The translations under genes were made by a program, and so were the position numbers. This document shows positions 43,234 through 54,955 of a DNA stretch of 64,000 nucleotides, one piece after another; position 1 is the first letter of the stretch; every line of letters begins with the position of its first letter. Below the pieces are notes generated by a model. The model was not told the DNA's origin. It was given only the letters and a program-made list of their open reading frames with translations, and did not search any database. Source of the DNA: Gammaproteobacteria bacterium (lineage in GTDB: Bacteria > Pseudomonadota > Gammaproteobacteria > Nitrosococcales > Methylophagaceae); contig JARGFJ010000003.1 of NCBI GenBank assembly GCA_029210875.1, positions 1-64,000 of the forward strand, in the 5' to 3' direction.

Positions 43234-45589
43234 GGTTTGCTCCTTGTGCTATTTCTACCGTGACCGGAGCAAATGCTGCGCCTAATTCTGCCGTCGCACT
43301 CGTTCCACCCGCCCAATAAACGCAATTCTCGGCAATCTTATCATCACGTTTATATGCAACCGTTAATGATTTATCACCCTGATGAAGCGTGATAAATGCT
43401 ACATCACTAACACCCACTTTCTCAGCCGTAGCTGAACACATTCGTGCTATTGATAAATCCTGACTTTCAGGCGTATTTTGCAAGGCAACACTTCGTCTGA
43501 CTATTGCGTCGGTCTGATACATGGGTATTTCTGAAATCAGCATGACATTATCGAATTTTGCATCAATACTTGCTGGAGCAGTGGGTGTTTTTATAGTCGC
43601 TTTTGAACGCAACTTAATCTCATCACGTACCTCATCACAAATATCGGATGAAGAGACATAATCAAAACTATCGAGTTTGGCAATATTGCCTAATACACGC
43701 AGTATTTTCCAGCCAGGACGACTTTCTGCAAGCCCAGGAACAGCGCCGGTAAAACTTTGCCATTGATTATCAATATTGACAAAGGTGCCTGATGTTTCTG
43801 CAAAACCGGCTAAAGGTAAGATCACATCACTGTAACTAAGCATTGTGTCGGTAACATAACTGTTAATTGAAACCACAAAACTGGCTTGTTGCAAGGCTGA
43901 TTGAGCTGATACAGGATCAGCACAATCATATTCTGGCTCAATACCAAACAGCAGATATGAACGACATGAGTTTTGCCACATTTGCTGTGCATTTAAACCA
44001 CATTCATCACTATTAGCCTGATACGGCAGTGCTTGTGCTACTGTCATTGCCTGTGAATTAGATTCTGGCAACACGATAAGTTTCGCTGAACTGAGATCAG
44101 CGATCAGATGACATAATGCTCTAATTTTTGATGCTTGAGGGTGGTTATTAACTAAAGCCCCCAACATCACTGTAGATGTCATCGCATTTGATAAATGCAT
44201 GGCAATGGTTTGATCTTCAGCCGTTGGCCTGACTAAATCCAGTAGTTCATCCCATTCTTTTGCATGTTTTTTAAGACCAAGTAATGCTTTTGCTACACCT
44301 GATAGTGTTTTCATCAACATATTGACATCAACTGTCACTTGCTTCTCTACCGGCATCAAAAAGTCTGATTCAAAGAAATTGATACTGGTTACAGAGGTAC
44401 CATCAATTGCTGCCTGACGAATGCGATGGGCAATAATCGGTTGTTCAGAGCGAATATTACACCCTACCAATAAAATTGCATCGTTATTTTCGATGTCGGT
44501 TAATGACCAGTCACTGCTTGAATAAAGCACACCATCGTCAGAAAAATCTTGTTGTCTTAGCCTATGGTCAATGTTATTTGAGCCTAAACCACGCACCAGT
44601 TTCTGAAATAAATAGGCTTCTTCCAGTGTCGCTGTTGGCGCAATTAAACTCGCAACTTGTTCAGCGCCGTGTTTTGTTTTAATTGCTTTCAAGCCATCAA
44701 TTGCCGCTTGTAACGCTGTTTGCCAATCCGTGTTTTGCCACTCACCATTACGTTTAATCATCGGTTGAGTTGCACGTTGCTCATGATTAAAGCCTAGATA
44801 ACTAAAACGGTCGCGATCAGACAACCATGTTTCATTGATCTGTTCATTATCTCTAGGAACAACCCGTAAAACCTTGCCCCTGCTGGTGTGAAACTCAATA
44901 TTCGAACCAACAGCATCATGACGGGCAACGGATGGATGAGCGCTTAGCTCCCAAGCTCGCGCTTTATATCGAAATGGTTTTGAGGTTAAAGCGCCTACTG
45001 GACATAAATCGATAATATTGCCCGATAATTCTGACGCTAAACTATGCTCAATATAGGTACCAATTTCCATATGCTCACCACGGCCGGTGGCACCTAATTC
45101 TTTAATTCCAGCAATCTCTTGTCCAAATCGTACACAGCGTGTGCAATGAATACATCGTGTCATGTCGGTTTGAATTAATGGACCGATATTTTTATCTTTT
45201 ACAACACGTTTTCTTTCGCTGAAACGACCTACGCCATCACCATAGCCAACAGATAAATCTTGCAGTTCACATTCACCACCTTGATCGCAGATCGGGCAAT
45301 CAAGTGGATGGTTGATTAACAGAAACTCCATAACGCCACGCTGTGCTAACACGGCTGTTTCTGAATGTGTAAACACCTTCATACCTTCGGTAACAGGCGT
45401 TGCACATGCAGGTAATGCTTTACGCGCTTTATCAACTTCAACCAGACACATCCGGCAGTTTGCCGCTATTGATAGTTTTTTATGGTAACAAAAGCGTGGA
45501 ATATCAATGCCCGCTTCATCAGCAGCCTGAATAATCATTTTTGATGAATCCACAGATAGTGGAATGCCGTCAATTTCTATATTAACCAT
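43226..45589 (-). CDS. nuoG: NADH-quinone oxidoreductase subunit G
   Basis: [47 protein letters not shown]. Confidence 0.97.
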   Translation of the reverse strand: MVNIEIDGIPLSVDSSKMIIQAADEAGIDIPRFCYHKKLSIAANCRMCLVEVDKARKALPACATPVTEGMKVFTHSETAVLAQRGVMEFLLINHPLDCPICDQGGECELQDLSVGYGDGVGRFSERKRVVKDKNIGPLIQTDMTRCIHCTRCVRFGQEIAGIKELGATGRGEHMEIGTYIEHSLASELSGNIIDLCPVGALTSKPFRYKARAWELSAHPSVARHDAVGSNIEFHTSRGKVLRVVPRDNEQINETWLSDRDRFSYLGFNHEQRATQPMIKRNGEWQNTDWQTALQAAIDGLKAIKTKHGAEQVASLIAPTATLEEAYLFQKLVRGLGSNNIDHRLRQQDFSDDGVLYSSSDWSLTDIENNDAILLVGCNIRSEQPIIAHRIRQAAIDGTSVTSINFFESDFLMPVEKQVTVDVNMLMKTLSGVAKALLGLKKHAKEWDELLDLVRPTAEDQTIAMHLSNAMTSTVMLGALVNNHPQASKIRALCHLIADLSSAKLIVLPESNSQAMTVAQALPYQANSDECGLNAQQMWQNSCRSYLLFGIEPEYDCADPVSAQSALQQASFVVSINSYVTDTMLSYSDVILPLAGFAETSGTFVNIDNQWQSFTGAVPGLAESRPGWKILRVLGNIAKLDSFDYVSSSDICDEVRDEIKLRSKATIKTPTAPASIDAKFDNVMLISEIPMYQTDAIVRRSVALQNTPESQDLSIARMCSATAEKVGVSDVAFITLHQGDKSLTVAYKRDDKIAENCVYWAGGTSATAELGAAFAPVTVEIAQGANHD

Positions 45590-46864
45590 CTATTTTTTCA
45601 CCTGACAGCAGCCATGATCGATATGGTATTGAAATTCATCTCGAAAATGTTTGATAAAACTGATTACCGGTGCGGCTGCGGCATCACCCAATGCACAAAT
45701 CGTATTGCCATTGATGTTATGGGCAACATCGACTAAACGATCAAGATCTTCCTGTTTGCCTTCACCGTGTTCGATCCGCTTAAGCACACGATACAACCAG
45801 CCTGTCCCTTCGCGACACGGCGTACATTGTCCACATGATTCTTCGTAATAAAATTCGGCAATGCGTTCCAATGCTTTGACCATGCACGTCGTTTCATCCA
45901 TGACAATAACAGAACCAGCACCTAACATTGAACCTGCACGACTAAGCCCATCATAGCTCATAGCAACATCCATCATTATGTCGCCAGGAATAACAGGCGT
46001 CGAGCTTCCACCAGGAATAACTGCTTTAATTTTATTGCCGTTTTTAATACCGCCTGCCAGTTCTAATAATTCTGAAAATGGCGTGCCCATCGGCACTTCA
46101 TAATTACCCGGTTTATTAACATGACCTGACACACTAAATATCTTGCTGCCGCCATTATTTGGCGTGCCTATTTCATGGAACCAATCGCCACCATTTTGCA
46201 AAATAACCGGTACAGAAGCTAATGTTTCAGTGTTATTGATGGTTGTTGGGCGACCGTATAAACCATAACCCGCTGGAAATGGGGGCTTGTAACGCGGCTG
46301 ACCCTTTTTACCTTCAATTGACTCTAATAATGCCGTTTCTTCACCACAAATATAGGCTCCAGCACCGGGTTGGGTATATAGTTCAAAATTAAAGTTTGAA
46401 CCCAAAATATTTTTACCTAAATAGCCCGCTTCTCTGGCTTCAGCAATCGCATTCTCAAACCGCTCAAACGGTTCAACAAATTCACCACGAATGTAGTTAT
46501 AGCCAGTTTGTGCACCGATGGTATAACCGGCAATGATCATACCTTCAATTACTTGGTGTGGGTTATATCGAAGTATGTCCCTATCTTTGCATGTGCCTGG
46601 TTCACCTTCATCAGAATTACATACAATATATTTTTCACCCGGCATCCGCCGTGGCATAAAACTCCACTTTAGCCCTGTAGGGAAACCAGCACCACCACGA
46701 CCCCGCAAAGCTGAGTTTTTAATTTCTTCAATAATATGTTCTGGACGGGTTTCGTTTTGCAGAATATCTTCTAGCACTTTATAACCGCCGACACTTCGAT
46801 AGGACTGAAGTGTCCATGGTTGATCAAGATGGCGAGTGCGAAAACAAACTTGATTCAATTTCAT
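45590..46864 (-). CDS. nuoF: NADH-quinone oxidoreductase subunit F
   Basis: [34 protein letters not shown]. Confidence 0.98.
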   Translation of the reverse strand: MKLNQVCFRTRHLDQPWTLQSYRSVGGYKVLEDILQNETRPEHIIEEIKNSALRGRGGAGFPTGLKWSFMPRRMPGEKYIVCNSDEGEPGTCKDRDILRYNPHQVIEGMIIAGYTIGAQTGYNYIRGEFVEPFERFENAIAEAREAGYLGKNILGSNFNFELYTQPGAGAYICGEETALLESIEGKKGQPRYKPPFPAGYGLYGRPTTINNTETLASVPVILQNGGDWFHEIGTPNNGGSKIFSVSGHVNKPGNYEVPMGTPFSELLELAGGIKNGNKIKAVIPGGSSTPVIPGDIMMDVAMSYDGLSRAGSMLGAGSVIVMDETTCMVKALERIAEFYYEESCGQCTPCREGTGWLYRVLKRIEHGEGKQEDLDRLVDVAHNINGNTICALGDAAAAPVISFIKHFRDEFQYHIDHGCCQVKK

Positions 46865-47373
46865 TGCTCGAGCCCATCCAAAATCTTATCGAGTTTCTCC
46901 GTCGTTAAATTTTCATGATAATCACGACCAATTTGCATCATCGGTGCACCACAACATGCACCTAAACATTCAACCTGACGTAATGTATATTTTCCATCTT
47001 GTGTTGTTTCACCTAAACCAATATTTAAACGCTGTTCAAGGTGGGCAACAATCTCCTCAGAACCATTTAACAGGCATGAGATATTAGTGCAGACATTGAG
47101 TTTATGTTTGCCCACGGGGTTCAAGTCAAACATGGTATAAAACGTCGCCACTTCATAAACACTGATTGCAGGCATATCAAGATATACTGCTAACGCATCC
47201 ATAATGGGTTCTGATAACCAGCCATCATTTTCAGCTTGCAAAATATGTAAGGCGGGAATCACTGCTGATTGACTTTGCCATGCAGGATATTTTGCCAGCC
47301 ATGAATCTAAACGCTGTCTAACATCGGCATTAAATAGGTGTTGTTTTGGACCTGTGAGTTGCATATCAGTCAT
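46861..47373 (-). CDS. nuoE: NADH-quinone oxidoreductase subunit E
   Basis: [47 protein letters not shown]. Confidence 0.97.
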   Translation of the reverse strand: MTDMQLTGPKQHLFNADVRQRLDSWLAKYPAWQSQSAVIPALHILQAENDGWLSEPIMDALAVYLDMPAISVYEVATFYTMFDLNPVGKHKLNVCTNISCLLNGSEEIVAHLEQRLNIGLGETTQDGKYTLRQVECLGACCGAPMMQIGRDYHENLTTEKLDKILDGLEQ

Positions 47374-48623
47374 CGATCTACCTCACCAAACACGATGTCC
47401 ATCGTACCAATCACAGCCACAACGTCAGCTAACATATGTCCTTTAATCATTTCATCCATTGCTGAAAGATGCACAAAACCAGGTGCACGAATTTTCACAC
47501 GATACGGTTTATTGGCACCATCAGAAATCATATAAATCCCAAACTCACCTTTTGGATGTTCAACAGCAGCATAAGCCTCACCTTCAGGTACACAATAACC
47601 CTCAGTGAATAATTTGAAATGATGGATTAATGATTCCATATTTTCTTTCATTTCAGCACGTTTAGGCGGAGCAATCTTGGTATCAGTTGTTATTACTGGG
47701 CCAGGATTTGCCCGCAACCAATCAACACATTGTTTAATAATACGATTTGATTGACGCATTTCTTCAACACGTACCAAATAACGATCGTAACAATCACCCT
47801 CAACACCAACAGGAATATCAAAATCCAGGCGATCATAGACTTCGTATGGCTGTTTCTTGCGTAAATCCCATTCAATACCTGAACCACGCAACATTGGACC
47901 TGTAAAACCTAATTGCAAGGCGCGCTCTGGCGACACCACACCAATACCAACAGTACGTTGTTTCCAGATCCGATTATCTGTCAGCAAAGTTTCATATTCA
48001 TCGACACAATTTGGAAAACGTTGGCTGAAGTCTTCAATAAAATCTAAGAGACTGCCTTCACGATTGGTATTTTTTAATTTAACTTCTTTTTCACTATGCC
48101 ATTTTGACGCTTTATACTTGGCCATCGTATTAGGAAGATCACGGTAGACACCGCCAGGACGATAATACGTTGCATGCATACGCGCACCTGAAACTGCCTC
48201 ATAACAGTCCATCAGATCTTCTCGCTCACGAAAACAATATAAAAATACCGTCATCGCGCCGATATCAAGTCCATGCGCACCTAACCACATCAAATGATTC
48301 AAAATTCGTGTAATTTCATCAAACATCACTCGAATATATTGGGCACGTTCTGGAACTTGAACTCCCAACAGCTTCTCAATCGCCATGACATAAGCATGTT
48401 CATTACACATCATCGAAACGTAATCGAGTCGATCCATATAACCTATACTTTGGTTATATGGCTTAGTTTCAGCTAATTTCTCAGTACCACGATGTAATAA
48501 GCCAATATGTGGATCGGCACGTTGCACTACCTCACCATCCATTTCCAAGATCAGGCGTAACACACCATGCGCAGCAGGGTGTTGTGGTCCAAAATTTAAG
48601 GTGTAGTTTTTAATTTCAGCCAT
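47370..48623 (-). CDS. nuoD: NADH-quinone oxidoreductase subunit D
   Basis: [34 protein letters not shown]. Confidence 0.98.
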   Translation of the reverse strand: MAEIKNYTLNFGPQHPAAHGVLRLILEMDGEVVQRADPHIGLLHRGTEKLAETKPYNQSIGYMDRLDYVSMMCNEHAYVMAIEKLLGVQVPERAQYIRVMFDEITRILNHLMWLGAHGLDIGAMTVFLYCFREREDLMDCYEAVSGARMHATYYRPGGVYRDLPNTMAKYKASKWHSEKEVKLKNTNREGSLLDFIEDFSQRFPNCVDEYETLLTDNRIWKQRTVGIGVVSPERALQLGFTGPMLRGSGIEWDLRKKQPYEVYDRLDFDIPVGVEGDCYDRYLVRVEEMRQSNRIIKQCVDWLRANPGPVITTDTKIAPPKRAEMKENMESLIHHFKLFTEGYCVPEGEAYAAVEHPKGEFGIYMISDGANKPYRVKIRAPGFVHLSAMDEMIKGHMLADVVAVIGTMDIVFGEVDR

Positions 48624-49285
48624 TAACGTTTACTACCCTTATAACGATTATCATCTCGAATAACACGCGGTACTAATGTGCGCTCTACAATACTTACTGG
48701 TTCGTAAATAACACGTTTTTTATCAGCGTCGTAACGCATCTCAACATTACCAATCAATGGGAAATCTTTACGGAATGGATATCCGATAAAGCCATAATCC
48801 GTCAAAATGCGCCGCAAGTCATCGTGACCATCAAATAATATTCCGAAAAGATCAAAGGCTTCACGCTCAAACCAATCAGCACAGTTCCAAATTGAGGTCA
48901 CACTATCAATGATGGGTTGGTCTGCATCCAATCTAACTTTAATACGAAGACGAAGATTATGTTGTATTGAAAGCAAGTGGTAGACTACTGCAAAACGGTA
49001 GCCTTCTGACACAGGCTCGATATTACCAGCGCCATCAACAGCCCGGCTGAAACCATTTTCTGATGCAGCTTTAGTCTCCCAAGCACTGCCACCATATTGC
49101 GAATAATCAACACCACACAAATCAATTAACTGCTCAAAACCAAGCGTGTCATGTAACTTCCTACATACAGCCAAGATAGCATCGGCAGGAATATGAATCG
49201 TTATTTCATCATGTTCAAAGTCACAATCAAGCAACACATCAGACAAGTGATGTTCTAAGTTTTGTTTTAACTCATTCAACATCAT
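48623..49285 (-). CDS. nuoC: NADH-quinone oxidoreductase subunit C
   Basis: [42 protein letters not shown]. Confidence 0.97.
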   Translation of the reverse strand: MMLNELKQNLEHHLSDVLLDCDFEHDEITIHIPADAILAVCRKLHDTLGFEQLIDLCGVDYSQYGGSAWETKAASENGFSRAVDGAGNIEPVSEGYRFAVVYHLLSIQHNLRLRIKVRLDADQPIIDSVTSIWNCADWFEREAFDLFGILFDGHDDLRRILTDYGFIGYPFRKDFPLIGNVEMRYDADKKRVIYEPVSIVERTLVPRVIRDDNRYKGSKR

Positions 49286-49290
49286 AGTGA

Positions 49291-49779
49291 TTAAACGTTC
49301 TCTGTTCTTGCTATTGTATTAGTTCGACGAATTTTCTTTTGTAACTGAATGATGCCGTACAATAACGCTTCGGCCGTTGGAGGGCAGCCGGGTACATATA
49401 TATCGACTGGCACGATGCGATCACAACCACGTACGACAGAATAGGAATAATGGTAATAACCCCCACCATTAGCGCAAGAACCCATAGAAATAACCCAACG
49501 CGGTTCAGACATTTGGTCATAGACCTTGCGAAGTGCTGGTGCCATTTTATTCACTAATGTGCCAGCAACAATCATGACATCTGATTGGCGAGGACTCGGG
49601 CGAAAAACAACACCAAAGCGATCTAAATCGTAACGTGAGGCACCAGCTTGCATCATTTCAACAGCACAACATGCCAGTCCGAAAGTCATCGGCCATAATG
49701 AGCCTGTTCTAGCCCAATTGATGAGTTTATCCGCAGAGGTCGTGACAACACCTTGCTCAAGAATACCTTCTATTCCCAT
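49291..49779 (-). CDS. nuoB: NADH-quinone oxidoreductase subunit B
   Basis: [43 protein letters not shown]. Confidence 0.98.
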   Translation of the reverse strand: MGIEGILEQGVVTTSADKLINWARTGSLWPMTFGLACCAVEMMQAGASRYDLDRFGVVFRPSPRQSDVMIVAGTLVNKMAPALRKVYDQMSEPRWVISMGSCANGGGYYHYSYSVVRGCDRIVPVDIYVPGCPPTAEALLYGIIQLQKKIRRTNTIARTENV

Positions 49780-50126
49780 TCAAGCGCTCCCTTCTTCCAC
49801 TCATAGATAAAGCCGACAACCAAAATAGCTAAGAATATAAACATCGCCAATAGGCCAAAAACACCGATGTCATCTAGCACTACGGCCCATGGGAATAAAA
49901 AAGCAATTTCTAAATCAAAAATAATGAAGAGGATGGCAACTAAGTAGTAGCGCACATCAAATTTCATATGAGCGTCTTCAAAGGGTTCAAAGCCACACTC
50001 ATAAGCCGAACGCTTTTCATCATCAGGACGACGGGGCCCTAAAACAAAGCCTGCTACCAAAGGCATCACACCAAAGCTGATACCGATAATCACAAACAAT
50101 AAAATAGGGAGATAATTCTCCAACAT
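49770..50126 (-). CDS. nuoA: NADH-quinone oxidoreductase subunit A
   Basis: [41 protein letters not shown]. Confidence 0.98.
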   Translation of the reverse strand: MLENYLPILLFVIIGISFGVMPLVAGFVLGPRRPDDEKRSAYECGFEPFEDAHMKFDVRYYLVAILFIIFDLEIAFLFPWAVVLDDIGVFGLLAMFIFLAILVVGFIYEWKKGALEWE

Positions 50127-50452
50127 ATAAATCTGTTCTCTTTGTTATTGATAATGCAGTTACACGATTGAAAATCGTGATCGGACATTGCATCAATGTT
50201 TAAATCCAAGACTATCTAAAGGCTATCTATTAGCCCCGATATTACACAGAAAGTGTGTCAATTAGAAGTCGAACTTAGTATTTTTTTAACTGGCTTTTAT
50301 TCAAGTCACGGCTTTTAGCCATAGTCTACTAATCTTTGTCTTGAAACAAGATAACTCAAAAATTAATAAAGCTCTTTGTTGTAGTTAAACCGTAACAATA
50401 GACATGTTTGATGGTCAGTTTGATTAAGGATTAGACAATCTAGGAGAGTAAT

Positions 50453-51316
50453 ATGTTTTCTGCTGGGAAATGGTTCATAAAAATAGTCACATCCTGGTTA
50501 ATTTACGAGCCAGATATCCCACCTAATGCCCCATCACTGACTAATTTTGAACGTCTATCTGATGAAATTCGTCCTGGTGATGTCATTCTGATTGAAGGTC
50601 GAAGTCGTGTCAGCAACATTATCAGGCAAATTACCCAAAGTCCCTGGACTCACTCAGCGCTGTATTTAGGAAATTATCATCAACTGAATGTCGCGGGTAT
50701 TGCATCTAAATCATTGGCGCACTTTGCTTCAACACCACATACGAATTTAATCATTGAAGCATTATTGGGTGAAGGAACAATTGTTGCTCCCTTAAGCAAG
50801 TACAGAAAAGAACACATACGGATTTGTCGACCTCGAACACTGACCATTAATGATCGTAATAAGGTTATTCAACATTTACTCAATAGACTAGGTAATCAAT
50901 ACAATATCAGGCAGTTACTGGATCTTGCCCGATTTTTATTTCCATACAGTCTTATTCCTCGCCGTTGGCGCTCAAGCTTATTTCTTTATCGCACTGGCGA
51001 ATCGACTAAAACTATTTGCTCGTCAATGCTGGCAGAAGCATTTATGTCTATACGTTATCCAGTCTTGCCAGTAGTAGCGCATACAGATGAAGGTTTACGG
51101 TTTTACCGACGCAATACCAAATTATTCACACCCAAGGATTTTGACTATTCACCTTATTTCGACATTATAAAATACCCATTTATAGGTCTGGATGAAGTCG
51201 CAGCTTATCGCACTTTGCCTTGGGATGAAGACGGTTATGTGTGTAATACACATGGAGATTGTTATATCCCCATTGCTAATTCAGACACTAAGTCTGTACC
51301 CACTCAAGGAGAATAA
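50453..51316 (+). CDS. Permuted NlpC/P60 (YiiX/YebB/LRAT-like) papain-fold protein
   Basis: IRPGDVILIEGRSRVSNIIRQITQSPWTHSALYLG (His-containing motif) and TKTICSSMLAEAF (Cys-containing motif) in permuted order. Confidence 0.8.
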   Translation: MFSAGKWFIKIVTSWLIYEPDIPPNAPSLTNFERLSDEIRPGDVILIEGRSRVSNIIRQITQSPWTHSALYLGNYHQLNVAGIASKSLAHFASTPHTNLIIEALLGEGTIVAPLSKYRKEHIRICRPRTLTINDRNKVIQHLLNRLGNQYNIRQLLDLARFLFPYSLIPRRWRSSLFLYRTGESTKTICSSMLAEAFMSIRYPVLPVVAHTDEGLRFYRRNTKLFTPKDFDYSPYFDIIKYPFIGLDEVAAYRTLPWDEDGYVCNTHGDCYIPIANSDTKSVPTQGE

Positions 51317-51317
51317 C

Positions 51318-53639
51318 ATGGCTCGTTTATGGATTTTACCCACTTTGTTTCTTGCGGCAATACTCTCTGCTGCTACTGGCTCTTGGTTAACGGCACTCGT
51401 ATTTATAATAAGCTGCCTAGCGATTTTATTAGCCACAGATGTACGCAAATCATTGCTTATCAAGCCTTTATTTTCAGCTTTTTCCCGTGCGATGCCGACA
51501 TTATCCGCCACTGAACGAGAAGCACTTGAATCAGGCACCGTGTGGTGGGATGGTCAGCTTTTTAGCGGCAAACCTGACTGGGAGCTATTGTTAAGCAGTG
51601 CTCGCCATAATTTAACCGCAGAAGAACAGGCTTTTCTCGATGGGCCAACAGAGCGTTTATGCGAGCAGCTAAATGATTGGCAAATTACTCATAAAAAAAG
51701 AGACTTACCTGAACATATTTGGGCATTTATTAAACAACAGCGGTTCTTTGGGCTGATTATTCCTAAAAAATATGGCGGTTTAGGTTTTTCACCTCTTGCG
51801 CATTCCCAAATGGTGATGAAAGTCGCCAGCCGTAGTTTGACTACTGCTGTCACCGTCATGGTTCCCAACTCGCTTGGCCCTGCCGAACTGTTGTTACATT
51901 ATGGTACCGAACAACAAAAAGACTACTATTTACCACGCTTGGCCAGTGGTGAAGAGATTCCTTGTTTTGCTTTAACAGGACCAGAAGCTGGCAGTGATGC
52001 GAGTAATTTACCTGATAAAGGCATCGTATGCCGTCAACTGTTTGAAGGCAAAGAGATAACCGGCATTGTTATCAACTGGGAAAAACGTTATATCACGCTC
52101 GGGCCGGTTGCTACCCTGCTAGGTCTGGCATTTCATCTTTATGATCCCGATCATTTACTTGGGGATAAAGAAGATATAGGCATTACGCTGGCGCTTATTC
52201 CAACTGATACCAAAGGCATCAATATCGGTCGTCGCCACTGGCCGATGGGTATGGCTTTTCAGAATGGTCCAAACTGGGGTAAAGACGTATTCATACCAAT
52301 GGACTGGGTTATCGGTGGTGAACAACGCATCGGTCAAGGCTGGCGGATGTTAATGGAATCATTGGCAGCAGGTCGCTCTATTTCATTACCGGCTTTAAGT
52401 GCTGGTGCGGCCAAATTAGCTGTTCAAACAAGCAGTGCGTATGCTCGAATTCGCCAACAATTTCATTTGCCTATTGGTCGTTTTGAAGGCATAGCCGATG
52501 TCCTTGGTAGAATGGTCGGCTTAACCTATATGATCGATGCTGTGCGCATTACAACTGCACAAGCGGTGACTGATGGCGAACGCCCTGCGGTATTATCTGC
52601 CATTGCTAAATACCATCTCACCGAAACGATGCGCCACATTATCAATGATGCGATGGATATTCATGGTGGCAAAGGTATCTGTTTAGGTCCTCGTAATGTT
52701 TTAGCGCATGCTTATCAGGCTATTCCAATCAGTATTACGGTCGAGGGTGCCAATATTTTAACCCGCAATTTGATTATATTTGGTCAAGGTTCTATTCGAG
52801 CACATCCTTATATCTTGCAAGAAATGGCTACATTGGAAATAACAGATCCTTCGCAAGCCATTGCCCAATTTGATTCACTCTTAACAGACCATATTAAACA
52901 TACTGTTGCCACCGCAAGTAGAAGCTTGATATTAGGCTTTAGCAAAGGTCGTTTGAGCACAGCCCCCGATTCATCATTACGCCGTTATTATCAGCAATTA
53001 AATCATCTTAGTGCTGCATTAGCTGTCGCAACCGATATCAGTCTTGCTTTATTAGGTGGTAGTTTAAAACGACGCGAATCACTATCGGCACGCTTGGGCG
53101 ATGTGTTGAGCCAGCTTTATCTTGCTTCCAGCACCTTAAGACAGTATGAGTTCAATGATCAGCAAGACGATCTCATCCTTGCACAATGGGCTTGTGAGCA
53201 CGCAATTTATCAAGCTCAACAAGCTCTGCTTGATCTGATGGATAATCTGCCTAATCGCTTGGTTTCATGGTTATTAAAACAATTTATTTTCCCATTAGGC
53301 CCGCGTTATAAAAAACCGGACGACAAGCTAACTCATGCACTCGCTGAGTTGGTGCTACAGCCCAACCCTGGTCGAGATCGTCTAACATCGGGGATTTATA
53401 AACCTGATGATACACAACACGTACTGGGGCAATTAGAGCAGGCCTTTACGCTGTGCGTCGCAGCCGAACCGATTGAGAAAAAACTGAAAAAATCCGCTTA
53501 TGATTCCGTAGAACATGCACTGGAAAATAAAGTGATAACAAACGATGAATATCAATTAGTGACTCATGCCAGAACAGCACGACGTCAGATCATCGACGTT
53601 GATCATTTTACATCCCAACTTGAGGAGGATGCGTCATGA
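51318..53639 (+). CDS. fadE: Acyl-CoA dehydrogenase, FadE-type
   Basis: N-terminal TM anchor; VPNSLGPAELLLHYGTEQQKDYYLPRLASGEEIPCFALTGPEAGSDA; DIHGGKGICLGPRN; SITVEGANILTRNLIIFGQGSIRAHPYILQEM. ATG at 51318 preferred over the upstream start inside the previous gene. Confidence 0.95.
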   Translation: MARLWILPTLFLAAILSAATGSWLTALVFIISCLAILLATDVRKSLLIKPLFSAFSRAMPTLSATEREALESGTVWWDGQLFSGKPDWELLLSSARHNLTAEEQAFLDGPTERLCEQLNDWQITHKKRDLPEHIWAFIKQQRFFGLIIPKKYGGLGFSPLAHSQMVMKVASRSLTTAVTVMVPNSLGPAELLLHYGTEQQKDYYLPRLASGEEIPCFALTGPEAGSDASNLPDKGIVCRQLFEGKEITGIVINWEKRYITLGPVATLLGLAFHLYDPDHLLGDKEDIGITLALIPTDTKGINIGRRHWPMGMAFQNGPNWGKDVFIPMDWVIGGEQRIGQGWRMLMESLAAGRSISLPALSAGAAKLAVQTSSAYARIRQQFHLPIGRFEGIADVLGRMVGLTYMIDAVRITTAQAVTDGERPAVLSAIAKYHLTETMRHIINDAMDIHGGKGICLGPRNVLAHAYQAIPISITVEGANILTRNLIIFGQGSIRAHPYILQEMATLEITDPSQAIAQFDSLLTDHIKHTVATASRSLILGFSKGRLSTAPDSSLRRYYQQLNHLSAALAVATDISLALLGGSLKRRESLSARLGDVLSQLYLASSTLRQYEFNDQQDDLILAQWACEHAIYQAQQALLDLMDNLPNRLVSWLLKQFIFPLGPRYKKPDDKLTHALAELVLQPNPGRDRLTSGIYKPDDTQHVLGQLEQAFTLCVAAEPIEKKLKKSAYDSVEHALENKVITNDEYQLVTHARTARRQIIDVDHFTSQLEEDAS

Positions 53640-54955
53640 AAAGGAATAATACACATTCAGCCTATCCTAAACGTAAGGTTTACATCGTGGATGGTAGCCG
53701 TACCCCCTTTCTCAAAGCGACCGGTAAGCCAGGTTTACTGACTAGCAGTGATCTTGCTGTTAATGCTGGTCGCCCCTTACTTAATCGACAAACTTTCTCA
53801 CCACAAGATCTTGATGAAGTTATTTTAGGTTGTGTCATGCCTGGACCAGAAGAAACGAATATTGCCCGGGTAGTATCGTTACGTCTTGGCTGTGGTCATG
53901 ATGTACCTGCCTGGACCGTGCAACGAAATTGTGCATCGGGTATGCAGGCATTGGATTGTGCTGCTAACAATATCAGTTCCGGCCGCAGTGATCTGATTTT
54001 AGCAGGGGGCAGTGAAGCCATGAGCCATGCCCCTGTTTTATTTAAACCTGACATGGTTGCATGGTTGGCACAATGGCAAAAAGCACGCACTGTCAAAGCA
54101 AAACTAAAAGCCATATCAACTTTACGTCCAGCACTGTTCTCGCCGGTTATTGGATTATTAAAAGGACTCACCGATCATAGTGTTGGTTTATCCATGGGAC
54201 AAACAGCTGAAATTCTCGCTCATCGTTTTAATATAAGTCGCGAGCAAATGGACGCCTTTGCCTTAGCCAGCCATCAGAAATTAACCTCTGCTATCGCTAA
54301 CAACTATTTAACTGAAATCGAACCTATTATTACCAATAACGGTTTTATATTTGAACAGGATAATGGTGTTAGAGCTGATAGCACAATGGCAGACCTGGCT
54401 AAACTCAGACCTGTTTTTGATCGACATGGCTTAGTTAGCGCTGGTAATAGCGCTCAGGTAACAGATGGTGCAGCATGGTTAATTCTTGCCTCTGATGAGG
54501 CTGTCAAACACTATCATTTACCGGTTTTAGGTCAAATTGTTGATTGCCAATGGTCGGGCTTGGATCCATCACAAATGGGACTCGGCCCCGCACATGCCGT
54601 TCCACCACTTTTACAACGTCATAATCTAAGCCTTGCTGATATTGATTATTGGGAAATTAACGAAGCATTTGCAGTACAGGTTCAAGCGTGTCTGGCAGCA
54701 TGGCAAGATGACGATTATTGTCGCAATGATCTTAATCTCAATGCTGCGTTGGGTACCATCGACAGTGCACGTTTAAATGTTGATGGCGGTGCGATTGCAC
54801 TTGGCCACCCTGTCGGTGCGACCGGTGCCAGATTAGTGTTACATCTCATTCAAGTATTAAAAAGACACAATGCTCAAACAGGCATTGCCACACTCTGCAT
54901 TGGTGGAGGACAAGGCGGTGCGATGCTGATATCCAGAGAAGGAGAAACATCATGA
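53636..54955 (+). CDS. fadI: Acetyl-CoA C-acyltransferase (thiolase, FadI-like)
   Basis: NCASGMQALDCAANNI active-site Cys, GGAIALGHPVGATGARLVLHL, CIGGGQGGAM. Confidence 0.9.
   Translation: MKRNNTHSAYPKRKVYIVDGSRTPFLKATGKPGLLTSSDLAVNAGRPLLNRQTFSPQDLDEVILGCVMPGPEETNIARVVSLRLGCGHDVPAWTVQRNCASGMQALDCAANNISSGRSDLILAGGSEAMSHAPVLFKPDMVAWLAQWQKARTVKAKLKAISTLRPALFSPVIGLLKGLTDHSVGLSMGQTAEILAHRFNISREQMDAFALASHQKLTSAIANNYLTEIEPIITNNGFIFEQDNGVRADSTMADLAKLRPVFDRHGLVSAGNSAQVTDGAAWLILASDEAVKHYHLPVLGQIVDCQWSGLDPSQMGLGPAHAVPPLLQRHNLSLADIDYWEINEAFAVQVQACLAAWQDDDYCRNDLNLNAALGTIDSARLNVDGGAIALGHPVGATGARLVLHLIQVLKRHNAQTGIATLCIGGGQGGAMLISREGETS

Noticed and set aside
51192-51317. Upstream extension of FadE
   Set aside because: Lies within the YiiX-like gene; the ATG at 51318 with GGAGAA upstream gives the expected membrane-anchored FadE N-terminus.
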